Assembly (NCBI RefSeq): GCF_009389715.1
Contig: NC_052405.1
Coordinates: 9,031,194 to 9,095,193, forward strand
Origin: Phoenix dactylifera
Taxonomy: Eukaryota; Streptophyta; Magnoliopsida; Arecales; Arecaceae
Length of the DNA: 64,000 nt
Reading direction: 5' to 3'
Position 1 is the stretch's first letter; each line of letters opens with the position of its first letter. The position numbers and the translations under genes are program-made. Shown here piece by piece: positions 38,901-50,896 of this stretch. Under the pieces are notes generated by a model. It was given only the letters and a program-made list of their open reading frames with translations. It had not been told where the DNA came from and made no database searches.

Positions 38901-41718
38901 GGTTCTACCAATAGAAAAAATAGAAGGAAAGGAGAGGAAGAAGAAGAAGCAACAGCAGCAGAAGAAGAAGAGATACTCAATGGATCAATAGCCACCACAT
39001 ATATTGACAAGGCTTAGGAGGTCCACTAGGGAGACACTGCGATAAGATAATTTATACCTATATAGAAGGTGCAAGAAGAGCACCCACAAGGGCCTAGGGG
39101 GGGCTAGTGCCCACTCAAAACCCCCTCTGTTCTTAGATCCTCAGGTAGCAAAAGAAGCTACCAAGGCTCTTGGAGCTTCAGACATGCCAGCCATTTTAGT
39201 TCTTGTCTCTAATTATACCTATAGTGCTGCTCTATGACACTCTGTCTATATGATATGTATCATGAGAAACTACATGTTCTAAATTCTTTCAGATTACTAA
39301 ATTATATCATACAAATAGAAAAAGTTCGTCATCATTTAGCCAAGATGACCTCGCTCTGTTCATCAAATGATCTCATCAGTCCAACGCTGCACTAATCCTA
39401 CTGAATTTAAGATAAAAATAAAAAGAGAAGTCTTATGTGTAAACTTGATTTATGGGGCTTTCTGAGAACAAAAATTGTATTTGCTGAGGAAATAGCAGAA
39501 GTTTTTTCCCTCCCTTGGTTCCATTTTATATTTATCTATTGCTGTATTTCTTTTCTGAAATCCTATACAGCAGCTCTGTTCAAGTTTCAGCAGTGGCATG
39601 CACAAATTCAAAGAGAAAGCCACTACTGTGTATTCTAGATTTGGTACTTGAACAAGGGAGAAAGAAGAATTAAGAAGGTGCCTGCTAAACAAAGATAAGG
39701 TCTCCGAATAAGAATAGGCCTTCTAAAATATTTTTGAAGCCATTTCTGATAAAAGCTTAAAATTAAACAAGGATTTTGAAGCTCTTTTGCCCACAGTCAC
39801 AGGTAGCCTGATGGCTAATCACTCTTGATCTCAAGGATAAGTACTAAGACTGGAAAGCAGCACTAGCAATAAAGTTAAAAGCCCAGCTATTGGTGAACTT
39901 GTCATGCATTGAATTGAGTTCAAAGGGTTATTAGGCATTGAATTCTTGTACAAGGTCTAAAGACCTTTCCAAATTGCATTATTTTGAAAATACTTGAATT
40001 TGACTCCAAACATGGCAAGTGATAGTGGGCAGCTTTCACTTCCATCTCTTTCTTATGGGATTAGCCAATTGAGTAGAAACTTTTACTCTTCCTTATCTTG
40101 GATTTTGGGCCCCTAGTGAGGAATGCCAACATAGTGGTGTGTTGCTTCCGTCTCTACTTCCTCTTTCAGTTTTATCACGCACAAAAAAGCTGCCACTTTC
40201 TCCATTCCAATTCCTCAAGTGGGCGAAGTCTTACCCTCCTCAACCTGTCCACTGATGGACCTATGGATCTTGGCTTGAATTTTAGGCTTCCACGCACCTA
40301 TTGGACACACTGTGCTTGCCATGGTTGCGACCTGTGAGAGCCATCTATAATGTTGCAGAACTTTCAATTCCTATCCATATCCACTGTCATATCTTTTCAT
40401 ATGCCTATCCTTTCTTTCAGCTAGATGAGCATCCATGGAATATATCAGTACCATTTCTTTGTAAACAAGAAAGGAGATGGTAGATATCTTTATGACAAGT
40501 ACCTTGGTGGTTACACTTAATTTTGACTATTGCGTAGAAATAGCATCAAATTGACTAGGCACCTACCTACCATTTGAGTGCATGGTGGCTTGTCAAGGAT
40601 GGAATTCATGGAAAAGGATGCCATTGATTTGTAAAGAATCGCTTGGTTCATTGGTGGACTCATATTCTTCCATCTGTAGTTGGTGTAACTAAAGCATTCA
40701 GGAGGTTCAAATCAGCTGTTCATCAGATACTTTTTTTGTTTTTATTTTTATATATGGTTAATGTGCAAAATCTTAGTAGTACTGCTTATTGGCTCTCCAG
40801 TCTTTGGACTATTTAGGTATGTGTTCACCCTTTCTATCAAAGAACTAACGGCCATCTTACAACCATATACAAGCATTCCGCAAACCGATGCAAGATTGTT
40901 TTCGCAGACATTGTTGAAGCACAGTGTAAATAGAGTAACTGAGAAATAATCTATTCAGAAACCTTTGCAAGATCGTTTTCGCTTCTCCAATTCATTTCAC
41001 TCTCTCAATCTCCATAGGGATAAACACCCTCGCCTGAATCCTTAAGCTCAAATTTTCTTACAAATGGTGGATATTGAAGAAGGTTCTGGCATTTCTCAAA
41101 GCCACAATGTTTGACACAAAGGAGTTGCTGAACAGCGAAGAAAGCATTGCAATCAGATTCCCTGGAGGTTGAAATAACTTTGATTTACCTCGAGAGATAT
41201 ATGAGCCGTGACTAAAGTGATGATTCTTCCTCTGTTGACCAATGATTCACAGATGGAGTAATTGTCCACACAACATATCCATCCACAATCTAACAAAATA
41301 TCAAGCATGGATTGGGGTAAGCATAACAGTCATTCAGACCATACATTCACACCAACAACACTACTAGAGGACGAGATGAGATGGTGCTTTTCCTTTGGGG
41401 CTGATTTCTACTTCAGCACAGCATGCACTAGAATAGGAATATGTGAAGGACGGGCAAGCACCAAATCATGAAGACTACATGCTATTACCAAAATTCAAGA
41501 ATTTGTCTTTAAGTACAGTAAGACTAGTGCTTTATGCCCTCAATCTTTTCTCATCATAAGAACCGAGCAACTGCATTCAGTATTGACTTAGAAGTAACAT
41601 GAGTTTGAAAAATAGAAAAGATCCTTGTCCTTCCAAATTTTTATATGCCTGTCATCATTATTAAGAAGAAAGTCATGCCATGGCCACCTTACACTTCTAT
41701 CAACTCCATACTGGTGAA

Positions 41719-41778
<60 letters not shown>

Positions 41779-42066
41779 TGCACGCTTCATGTGTTTGTGT
41801 TTAATAATGAGATATGAGTACGTTAAAGGTAGAACTCTCATGAACTGTGCTTGTCATTTACCATTCTTGGACTGTTAAGCTGCAAAGAGCATTGCAGAAG
41901 GGAAAAAAAAATTGACTTAGAAAAAGCAAGAATCTGCTCATGTAACGGCTGAAACTAGGAGTAAAGAAAGCAGAAAAGTTGTACCAAGAAACAAGCATTT
42001 CATGAGCTGCGCTGCTTCTACGCTGGCCGTTTCAGACAGATCTTCCCTCGTCTCTTATTGTTATTA
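35977..42066. other. Six-kilobase intergenic stretch, no gene recognised
   Basis: Open frames are all short, and I could not match any to a protein family or chain them by splicing. Contents seen: an AAG tract at 36645-36664, a CT run at 37850-37866, a second AAG/CAG-rich tract near 38935-38970, and the CT/CA compound repeat at 41721-41778. The part nearest 42148 probably contains the GDSL promoter. Confidence 0.45.
41721..41778. repeat. (CT)n(CA)n compound microsatellite
   Basis: Nineteen or so CT units pass directly into about nine CA units. It lies about 370 bases upstream of the GDSL start codon. Confidence 0.93.
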
Positions 42067-42075
42067 GTATATATC
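42067..42075 (+). promoter_or_regulatory. Possible TATA box of the GDSL gene
   Basis: The sequence AGTATATATCC lies about 75 bases upstream of the start codon at 42148, a normal distance for a plant core promoter. Motif and spacing are the only evidence. Confidence 0.45.
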
Positions 42076-42147
42076 CACAGCACGATACTATGCATATTAG
42101 CATAGTAATCGATTTTAGCCATTATAGATCAAGTAAAACTGGTGAAG

Positions 42148-45100
42148 ATGAGCTCAAAGAATGCTGTCCACTGGCTTCTCATCTGGCATTTTATCGCCAC
42201 TTTTGTGATTCTCCAGTGCTCAAGCCAAGTGGTGGGTGAAGAATCACAGGTTCCAGCCATGTTTGCCTTTGGAGACTCCTTGATTGATGATGGAAACAAC
42301 AATTACCTAAGCTCCATTGCGAAGGCCAATTACTACCCTTATGGGATTGATTTCTTTCAAGGGCCTACAGGGAGATTTTGTAATGGGAAAACCGTAGTAG
42401 ATGTCTTGTGTAAGTTTGTTTTTTAACTTTCATACCATAATCATTTGTTGCCTTCAACAATCCAATCTCAATATTTTAAAATATTCAAACCATTTTCTCC
42501 TATATATTGTTTTTATTTCTTCGCTTCTACTTAATTTTTTCCTACTAACAATTATATTCCATCTTCAACATGGAATTGCTTATTGTTTCAAATGAAGCTA
42601 TACAACTAAGATTCTTTAGTCAAAACTCATAAGAGCTCCGAACTCAATCGTACTTTTGAAACTATCTCCCCTTCCTAGAAGAAAAATGAAAACACATTTA
42701 ACAAAAAGAAAAAAAACTTAAGCAACACAATATTGGGCCTATTTCACTTAGCCTGGCCCCTGCTGGTTTAAGTGAAAATGGTTCCCCATCTCAGTCTACA
42801 ATTGCTCTCTAGAAAAACTTGAGCCCAAGTTAGTCCCTGGCTCTGTAGGCCTAGTTGATGACACATTGAACCTAGCCATGCTTGATGGGCTCTTCTGCCC
42901 CATACCTGAATTAACTTAGACCTGATCCATGTTCGAAGCTATGAACAGGTTAGGGCTGAGTCCCGAGATAAGTTCTTACTCCAATTAGGTTAAGATGCGG
43001 ATTTATCATCTATGGAACTCACTAGATCTAATCTGACAAGGCCTGATATGACACCCCACCCCCAAAAACAGGGGGGAAAAAAGAGTGAGGGTGGTGTTTA
43101 AAAGTCTAGATCCATGCCATGACTTCAAACCAAATTAGACCAAGTGATAGATCGGATATGAGTCTACAAAGTAGAATCTAGATCAGATATGGGTCTACAA
43201 AGTAGAATCCAAGGCCAATTTAGGTCCAATTTGAATAAAACTGGCTTGAGACCAGATGAAACCCATTTGCAGTCTTATCTATCCAGATTGAAAGGATGAA
43301 AGCATGCAGACCAACCGTTTTTGCTACGGGTCCAAAAAGAAAAAAAGATTCAAGCTGCATAATATACAATTATAAGCTAAATTTATGTCATACTACTGGG
43401 TGGATTTTCATAGGCTATGGTTTGAAATGTGATACCTTTAATCTTTCCAGGTGATCTTCTGGGTCTTCCATATCTCCCACCATACACAAGTCCTGGCTTG
43501 AATGGAACGAGATTGCTTGGTGGAGTGAACTATGCTTCAGCAGCCGGGGGCATCCTTGATGAGACCGGCCAATACCTAGTATCATTCTTGTTCAACTCTT
43601 GGCTGAATAAGTTGTTTAATGATGGACACAGCATACAAAACCCTGCATGTCCAAAGTCCGGTATTTCTTGATCCAGACTTCTATATGGGTGGAGCAGACC
43701 TAGATCCAATTTGACTTAGACCCGACCATGTCTGAAGTAAAGATTTATCTATCATGCATGAGCTCAAATTGGATGTGGAGCTCATGAAATTAAACTGACA
43801 GAATGAAACTCCAATAAACCCGATTTATCTGACAAAAATTAGTTGAAATTTTTCACTTTAAAACTTGATCCAACCTGACTGAGATCCACTTGGACCCACC
43901 AAGTGATACGACAGATCTGGGTCTAAATCTTAGCCTGAAAGCAGTGTAGGTGGGATCTAGGTCAAACTAGATCCAGATGCTAGCCAACCCACTGGCAGCG
44001 CTAACATTGCTAATGGAGGATAATAGACCATGACAAGGTAAGCTGCATGGTAGCTGAACCACCAATGTTAGCCCTGATCACTCCCCAGTCAGGATCTTTA
44101 AGACTCTGCGGGAAACAGTACACCGTTTATGTGCAGTAGGCCTACTTCTGTTATCCTATAGTTTTTACATTAATCTCATTGATTTCATTTGTGAATGGCA
44201 GGGAGAGAGGTTTAGCCTAAATCAGCAGGTGCTGAACTTTGAAAACAACTTAAATGAACTGAAGACACTGATGGGTGGTGAAAGAAACCTGAGCCAATAC
44301 CTTGCAAGGTCCATCGTGGTGATGGTTTTTGGCAGCAACGACTACATCAACAACTACCTTCTGCCACCTCAATATGCTACCAGCTACAACTACACCCCCG
44401 AGGAGTATGCCAACCTCCTCCTCAACCACTACACCAGACAGATACTGGTATTGAAAAACAATGTGATCCAGCTATTTATTAGTCATGCGACAGAATGCAT
44501 GTCATTTCAGCTAGCAATGTTTTATGGACTAACAATGCGATCATATGGCTGGTTCCAAGTCATAATGGATAAAATTGGGTACAAACTACCTACTTCAAAT
44601 CTAACAGGATAAACAAATTTGCACAGAAAGTAAATATCTGAGGAACATCTTTAAGAACAGTGCCTTAAAACATTGTAACAAACATGTCGCCTAATTCTAT
44701 CAAGATATACCTGCATTATAGTAGGATGTCTTCAATTGTCTCCAAGCTGTTCTTTCTTGCAGGCACTATACAGCGTAGGTCTAAGGAAGTTTGTCCTGGC
44801 AGGAGTGGGGCCCCTAGGATGCATCCCCAACCAACGGGCCTCTGGGCTCACCCCAGCTGACCGATGTGTTGATCAGGTAAATCAGATGGTTGGTCTCTTC
44901 AATGTGGGACTGAGATCACTGGTCCAACAGCTGAACACTGATCACCCAGGGGCAATTTTTGTATATGGCAACACATATGGTGCTCTTGGAGACATCCTCA
45001 ACAACCCAAGCACTTATGGTAAGTCACTGCATGGAAACAACATAGCAGCATACTCAAAATATTTGTTAAACAACTTATGGAGAACATAGTGCATGTAAAT

Positions 45101-45446
45101 CTAAATAAAACAAATTAGCATAATCGAAAATAACCTGTTAAAAAGATTTTATAGAGAAGAAGGCCTATGAATCCACTAAGTTTATTAATGAGCTGATCAA
45201 GATGTCTGAGTTTTACTGGAGGCAGGTTTCACGGTTGTTGAAAGGGGTTGCTGTGGGCTGGGAAGGTTCCAGGGGCAGATCACCTGCCTTCCATTTTCTG
45301 TTCCCTGCCTCAATAGGAGCCAACATATCTTCTGGGATGCTTTCCACCCAACACAAGCTGTGAACTTAATCCTCGGACAAAGGGCATTCACTGGACCTCC
45401 TAATGACATGTACCCAGTCAACGTGCAGCAGCTGGCTCAACTGTAA
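42148..45446 (+). CDS. GDSL-type esterase/lipase, complete
   Basis: Five exons (42148-42409, 43451-43578, 44202-44447, 44763-45018, 45226-45446) join in phase to 370 residues, typical of the plant GDSL family. The upstream in-frame GTG at 42142 is not needed, since ATG at 42148 starts a hydrophobic signal peptide of about 30 residues, suggesting secretion. Catalytic blocks are present: FAFGDSLIDDGNNNYL with nucleophile Ser44, GVNYASAAGGILDETG for the oxyanion glycine, GSND with Asn176, and WDAFHPT with Asp335 and His338. Other family marks are RKFVLAGVGPLGCIPNQRA and GCCGLGRFQGQITCLPF. It should hydrolyse ester bonds of lipids or related compounds outside the cell; the substrate is not predictable. 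It reads closest to the At1g71250-like group as I remember it. Introns 1 and 2 contain repeat-derived sequence. Confidence 0.95.
43150..43211. repeat. 31-bp tandem duplication in GDSL intron 1
   Basis: The unit GATCGGATATGAGTCTACAA... at 43150-43180 repeats at 43181-43211 with three substitutions. It lies in a block of GGTCTAGATCC-like words (42900-43300, again 43680-43990 in intron 2) that resembles a decayed repetitive element. Confidence 0.75.
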
Positions 45447-47410
45447 TTGAAGGAACTTTCTATATGGTTTTTCTACTAGTATTAAGTATGCTGAAATATA
45501 AAGCAGAAGCAGTATCTATTTGAATGTTTGTTTGGTTGCATATATAAAATATATTCATGCGAGTTAACAGCTAGGACTGTGTGAATCAGAACAATGTTGC
45601 TTGGTACCTCTTATTTCACAGTGTAAAATACCAGAAACTCCAGTATTTTTGGAAACTTCATTTCTGAGTAGACTGTCTAACTTCAAGAAGTCATGAAATG
45701 CATGTTGTCTAGTTTCAAATATATAACTAATTTTTTACTCTTATGCATGTGTTTAAATGTGCATTTGCAATGAAATCATCTAGTCGTATGCATATTTTCT
45801 AGTGTATATTAACAACTTAACATTATAAAACAGCAACTACTCAAACAGTAGATAAATATATCATGGAGATTTTTCCCTTACACAGCCTGTTGTATGAATC
45901 CTTGTACTCAAGGACAAAAAATAGCGTCACTTGACACTATTGTATCCAATGGAGCAGATAATAGGCCCAAAAATTGCAGTGTACCGATGATCAAGATGAG
46001 TATTAACAGAGAACTCACTATAGAGTGTCGCCGGCAATACCTCAGAAAAAAGATCATCTCAGAGACTTAATTTTAAGATCTACGCAGAATTTCAATTGCA
46101 CATTGTTTAATCTTTTACCCTCCAACAAATGAAAAGGCCTTTTTTAGCCTTTTCTTCTGTTTCTGCCTGTGGCTTTCAGTTGTTATTGACAAAAAATCTC
46201 AGACACTGGGACTGAACGATAAAATGAAAAAAAAAATGTTCTTTGGTGTAGTATACCAACACAGCTCTCCCAGTGATAGTAACAAAACTAAGAGGAATTG
46301 AATTTAGAATGGCAGGTCTTGGATTTCATATACAATTGGAACAACAAACAAATATAACAACACAAGTTAATCAAATAGAAGCTTAAATTGGTAAAATAAA
46401 AGGGATGTAAAGTTAAGCTGAATAGTGAGCAATGGGCTTCTACGCACTAAGAGATCTTCACGACAAAAGTCATGATATGCAAAAGTTTTCTATGGTATTA
46501 ATACACTTATTAATGTGGTATTTATGATTTTTCTTCTGTAATATTACATTATAATAATATGTGCAAGGGTATGGTTTAAATATGAAATGTTTCCGAATTC
46601 AGTCAAATGCATTTCCCAAACAAAAAAAGCAGGAAGTAAACCAATAATCATGTCAGCTAGAAGATAGCATTCCTAATATATTTTATGGTTATCCATTTAG
46701 CTGACCTGCAAAGACTCCGAAGCAAAATAATTTAATTGGAAATCACTAGTCACAGGAACCTGGCACAGTCATTTTCGGCAGTTTACCACTAGAATAAAGA
46801 AGTTGAATAAGGATTTGTTTTTAACTAGACAGCTTAAACTTCTAAACCGCTTATGAACTACAATGCCATTAAGAGTTAAGAATAATGACTTCGATACCTT
46901 AGAACAAGAGTATGAACCTTAACTAAAAAGAATTATAGATGAAGGTATAAACCATCGAAACTTGTGCATTCCTCCAAGCAACTTGCAACATTAACATCAA
47001 ATTAAATTCCTGGCAAGACAACTTCGTGTAAAGGGGTGACCCACCATTAACATCAAATTAAATTCCTGGCAAGAATTTTTCTAATCAATGCCCTCATCAT
47101 GGAGAGTATCTAGGGCTAATCCAATTTTGCGTCACTATCCCTCTTTGCCTACACGCCAAAAGAAAAGAAAAACGATCTTTTTAACAGTAGAATGTAATCG
47201 TCAGGCAGGGTCTCCAGTTGATACAAAAAATAAACAGATTCACTTCCCTTGTTTGAACCGAAAGAATGGGGGGAAAAATAAATTAATTAAAGAGCACAAC
47301 TTTATGTCCTAATCAAATAAAATATGCCGATTTTCAGCTTTTACCTTCAAATTTACCCAACAGTTAAGACATTGAGAAGAAGAAGAAGAGCATTGAAAGG
47401 AGATTAGTAC
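45447..47410. other. Downstream of GDSL, no gene recognised
   Basis: The AT-rich sequence begins with the GDSL 3' UTR. I looked on the minus strand for exons that could follow the candidate first exon at 47411-47545 and found none with coding character. A 30-base perfect direct repeat lies at 46989-47018 and 47045-47074. Confidence 0.4.
46989..47074. repeat. 30-bp perfect direct repeat, 26-bp spacer
   Basis: The 30-base segment at 46989-47018 (begins CATTAACATCAAATTAAATT, ends TGGCAAGA) recurs exactly at 47045-47074. It looks like a recent local duplication rather than a known element. Confidence 0.85.
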
Positions 47411-47545
47411 CTGGAGGCATGATGCCCTAAACCCTCAATCCCTCCGAGAATCTCAGATTGCTCCCCTTCGATATCGCTGATGAGGTCCTCGGTGAATCGG
47501 ATTTGGGCTCCTGGTGTACGCCCGCCGAGGATTAGGGTTAGGGTT
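47411..47545 (-). other. Candidate first exon of an unidentified minus-strand gene
   Basis: On the minus strand the segment opens with AAACCCTAACCCTAATCC, a telo-box pair typical of 5' UTRs of translation and growth-related plant genes. A GC-balanced leader of about 110 bases follows, then ATGCCTCCAG (start codon at 47420-47418) and a good donor GTACTAAT. The exon would thus encode only MPP plus one base. The composition differs sharply from the AT-rich flanks. Downstream exons were not found before the GDSL gene, so this may be a remnant, a non-coding transcript or a chance resemblance. Confidence 0.35.
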
Positions 47546-47644
47546 TAACTGAAGAGAAACGAGATGAAGAGAACGAGCTCAGAAAGGAGAGCGGAGAAAA
47601 TTTCGAGATTGATATGTAATTTAAAATTTGTATAGAAGGTTATT

Positions 47645-48600
47645 TGAAAATATACATTGTCAACGATTGAACTAGTTCCGGCAAGGGGCGTAACGACACT
47701 TGTTCGAACTGAGATGATGACTATTTCCAATTAGCTCCCTACTTGGGAATAAATTATAATAGGTTATCATATCATTCGCTGTTTCGGTTTTAGCTAGTCT
47801 CGTCGCGCGGACAACCGGAACCAGCTAAAACTGATGAGAGGATGGTTCACCTGACCGTTGGAGTGTAAAATTTCAGAAAGGTCCCGATTTCATGGATTAA
47901 TTTCAGATCTCGATTTCAGCTACTTCAGGCAGGCCTATTGACCGGATAAAAAAAGGACGATGCTTATCCCTAGTAGACCCTATCTGTGTTTACAATTACA
48001 GATAGGTTTCTATTTTAATTCCTGAACTAGTACCGGCAGCCGTCTTGACGCTGTGGTTATTTGTATGGAACACCCTATCTTAGTTAAATTTGCAGATAAG
48101 GGCTTTCATTTCATTCTTGGTCTGAGTTTGAGGTGGTCCCAGCGAGAGGCAAGCACAAAGGAGCGGAAGCCAAGACAATGACAATTTGTGTCGAACCCTT
48201 GGATTTGAAATTATAAATAATTTCTCACATAATTCCTTAAACTAATCCCGACACTCGACTTGCAGGGACTGGTTACATCTGACATGATACTGATTTGAGC
48301 ACAAACCCCTGCCCGAGTTTAAATAAAAGGAAGAGTCTTATTTCATTACCCGCCACAGTTTGAACAAGTCCTGGTACGTGGCATGAAGAGACTAGTCATA
48401 CGTATGACCAAAATTTTTTGGTTTGCAGAAAACCTCCTATATTTGTCTAAAGCAGTTTCTCATTACATTCAGCTGCTGAGTTTTAACCGCTGTGTATGAG
48501 ACCTACAAGGACTGGTTAAAACTACAGATGTGAATCGCGTCCTCTAATCCAACTCTTTTTACGGCCTATCTACATCCTCTTTCATTCAGGTAGTTAACAA
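47645..48600. repeat. Degenerate tandem array, period about 117 bp, about eight units
   Basis: Corresponding landmarks recur at 47669 (GAACTAGTTCCGGC), 47786 (TTTTAGCTAGTCTCG), about 47905, 48024 (GAACTAGTACCGGC), 48123 (GAGTTTGAGGTGGTCCC), 48239 (AAACTAATCCCGAC), 48362 (GAACAAGTCCTGGT) and 48479 (GAGTTTTAACCGC). The spacings are 117, 119, 119, 99, 116, 123 and 117. Units tend to start TTTCTCATTAC and have GACTRGTT about 25 bases after the landmark. Units are strongly diverged from each other. No known satellite or element was recognised. Confidence 0.6.
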
Positions 48601-48789
48601 AGTAATATGGTGTCTTATTTCTTTCTTAATGCAAAATCAATAACTACTGGCACAAGTTGCACTCTTAATTTTTTGCTGATATACCTCGCAATCTTTACAT
48701 TTCAATCCATTAGTTTCCATTGCCTTTCTTTCTTTCCATAGTACAAGCTATGCAGCATAAAAGACATGCAAAACAATTAAAGTTTCCAT

Positions 48790-49212
48790 TAGAAAATTTT
48801 GAGAAAAACCTAAGAAGTCGAATACTTCTCTGCCAGAGAATTTATTGAGGGCATCTCCTATGCGAGGAGAGTACTGAAAACAGACAGGATATACCTGGAG
48901 AGGGACTCCTCTACAATGATCGGATTGGATACGGAAAGCGGACCGATATAGGAATGGCCACCCACTAATTTGTGAGACCCACAGAGAGATTAGGGATTTG
49001 GCTTCTTTCCAAATAGCGCATGTGTATCGGAAGACAAACAGAGTCGCGGACTGGATCACTTTCTACGTAGCTCGGTACTCTAGAGAGCTCTTTTGGACTA
49101 GTATCATGGAGGTTCCTCCTTTCTTGTATCATTTGGTTGCTTCTGACTTGGCAAGTTGTACTCATATAAGAACAATTTGAATGCCGTTTTCTACCAAAAA
49201 AAAAAAAAAAAC
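48790..49212 (+). mobile_element. 3' end of a LINE (RNase H remnant with poly-A tail)
   Basis: The plus strand reads RIYLERDSSTM near 48880. After a frame slip it gives ICETHREIRDLASFQIAHVY, KTNRVADWI and LASCTHIRTI, followed by a stop near 49180. This is the closing RNase H-like segment of plant L1-type non-LTR retrotransposons. A run of about 17 A follows 15 bases later (49195-49211), the expected 3' tail. The 5' part is missing, as usual for truncated insertions. No target-site duplication was confirmed. Confidence 0.75.
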
Positions 49213-50896
49213 TTCAAGTAATAGCTGGATAAAAGATTTTAACGAGATTAAAGATGTTAGAAGGCCTTCAATTTGGGGCACATATTGAATTAAACGATGA
49301 CTTAGAAATGGCGCATAGCGTTTTGCTGCCAATTTTAAGTTTACTGCTTTTCAATCAGATGTCAATGACAAACATAGGACGGTGGTAAATGCCAGCTTGC
49401 CGCATAAACCTCCCAAGAAGTAAGAACCTTACAGACTAGTTACAACAGGGCAAATCAGTTAACAAGTCATACATCTGTTAACAAATCGACATACAGCAAC
49501 TTAGCAGCTGTGAAACACGGCTTGGCCTTGAGAAAATGCATTCCTCATGATATCCACAATGGCAAGCAAAATGCCTCACCACCTTAAAATTACTACAAAC
49601 AAACTGGAGTGATCAGCATCACCCTGCAAGGTGTTCATTTGGAGCTCTTACCTGGGCATCTAAAGCATTGCGCAAGTTCAAATTACGTAGGAGGCGGGTC
49701 TAGAATCATAATATTGCCCGCATTCTATCACCGGCAGAACAGAAAGCAGTGATGCACCATAATAACACTGCACGATGCCATCCTCTCACATCCATTCATT
49801 CACTGTTCACTGGGCAGACAATCCAAGAAATTTCTTTTGAGTCTTGCGAGCGAAACTACATGCACCTCAAATTGAAGGTACAGGGGCCAAATGCTCGCAA
49901 CTCAAAATGCACAATAACTTGAAATACTCAGTAGACCATAGCTCGAACACTTTCTTGCGATACGTCAGCCCGAGATCAAAATAGCCACATGGCAAATTAC
50001 ACCAGCAACTTCAACGCCAATCTCTTTATCTATTGAATACTCCCGATCTAACATCTACTCACAAGATATTCAACAAGATGTCTGCTAGAGACACCTCGCT
50101 TTCTCGAACTCTCCACCAAACACAAAAATATAAACCTCCTTGTAAGTCAACCCTATAAGATAAGTTTCAAGGACTCCAAACAGCCTCTAAAGCTGTTAGT
50201 ATGAAAACCGCTAAGGGCACTTTCAAGAGAGAGAGGTTAGCGGGCAAACACTATTTAATATTTACATGCATAAAAGGAAACACATTGAAAAGGGCAATAG
50301 CAGAAATCTTACAGATTTCTCCGGAATTATATTTCAAAGACTAGCCAGAAATCAGACAACCCCCAGTGAAATTCGGGTCACATTACTGTGGGCTGAACCA
50401 CATCAACATTGAAGACACAGCTAGGGCACCCCTGATCCACAACTGCCTAAAGTACAATTGGACACAAAAATCAACAACAAAAGCTTGGTACAAGAAAACA
50501 CTTTTAAGTGCAACACCCCCTGTTGGGTGACAATAAATTCGTTGGGGCCTTATTACAATGTAGGAAAAAGGTCAAAAACAGACAACGGCCCTCTAGCCAT
50601 CCCAACCAAGGAAGGAAACAGAACCATTACTTCTAAAACAAAGCTGTTGAAGATTAACTTGAAAATCAGCACTGAATCTGCACAAACTACAGAAAAGCAA
50701 GAGCAGACTCATCATATCTAGTCAATATCTCTATGCTAATTTGTATTTCTGTAAAGTTCTTTAAAAAAGTCTCTGAATGCAAGTTCCAGTTTTGAGATGT
50801 TATGCAGTACAACCTGTATGATTTATTTAGATCAGATATCAAATTTTGGAAAAACAGATGTTTCCCCCACCATCCTCTCACATAAGTATCCATTCT
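49213..50896. other. Downstream of the SGS3-like gene, no other gene recognised
   Basis: This 1.7 kb stretch has no long open frame. It probably contains the 3' UTR of the minus-strand gene ending at 50897. I saw no repeats beyond short homopolymers. Confidence 0.4.

Noticed and set aside
45880-46080. Hydrophobic frame on the minus strand as a possible exon of the 47411-47545 candidate gene
   Set aside because: It has stops on both sides, no matching acceptor phase, and no family resemblance.
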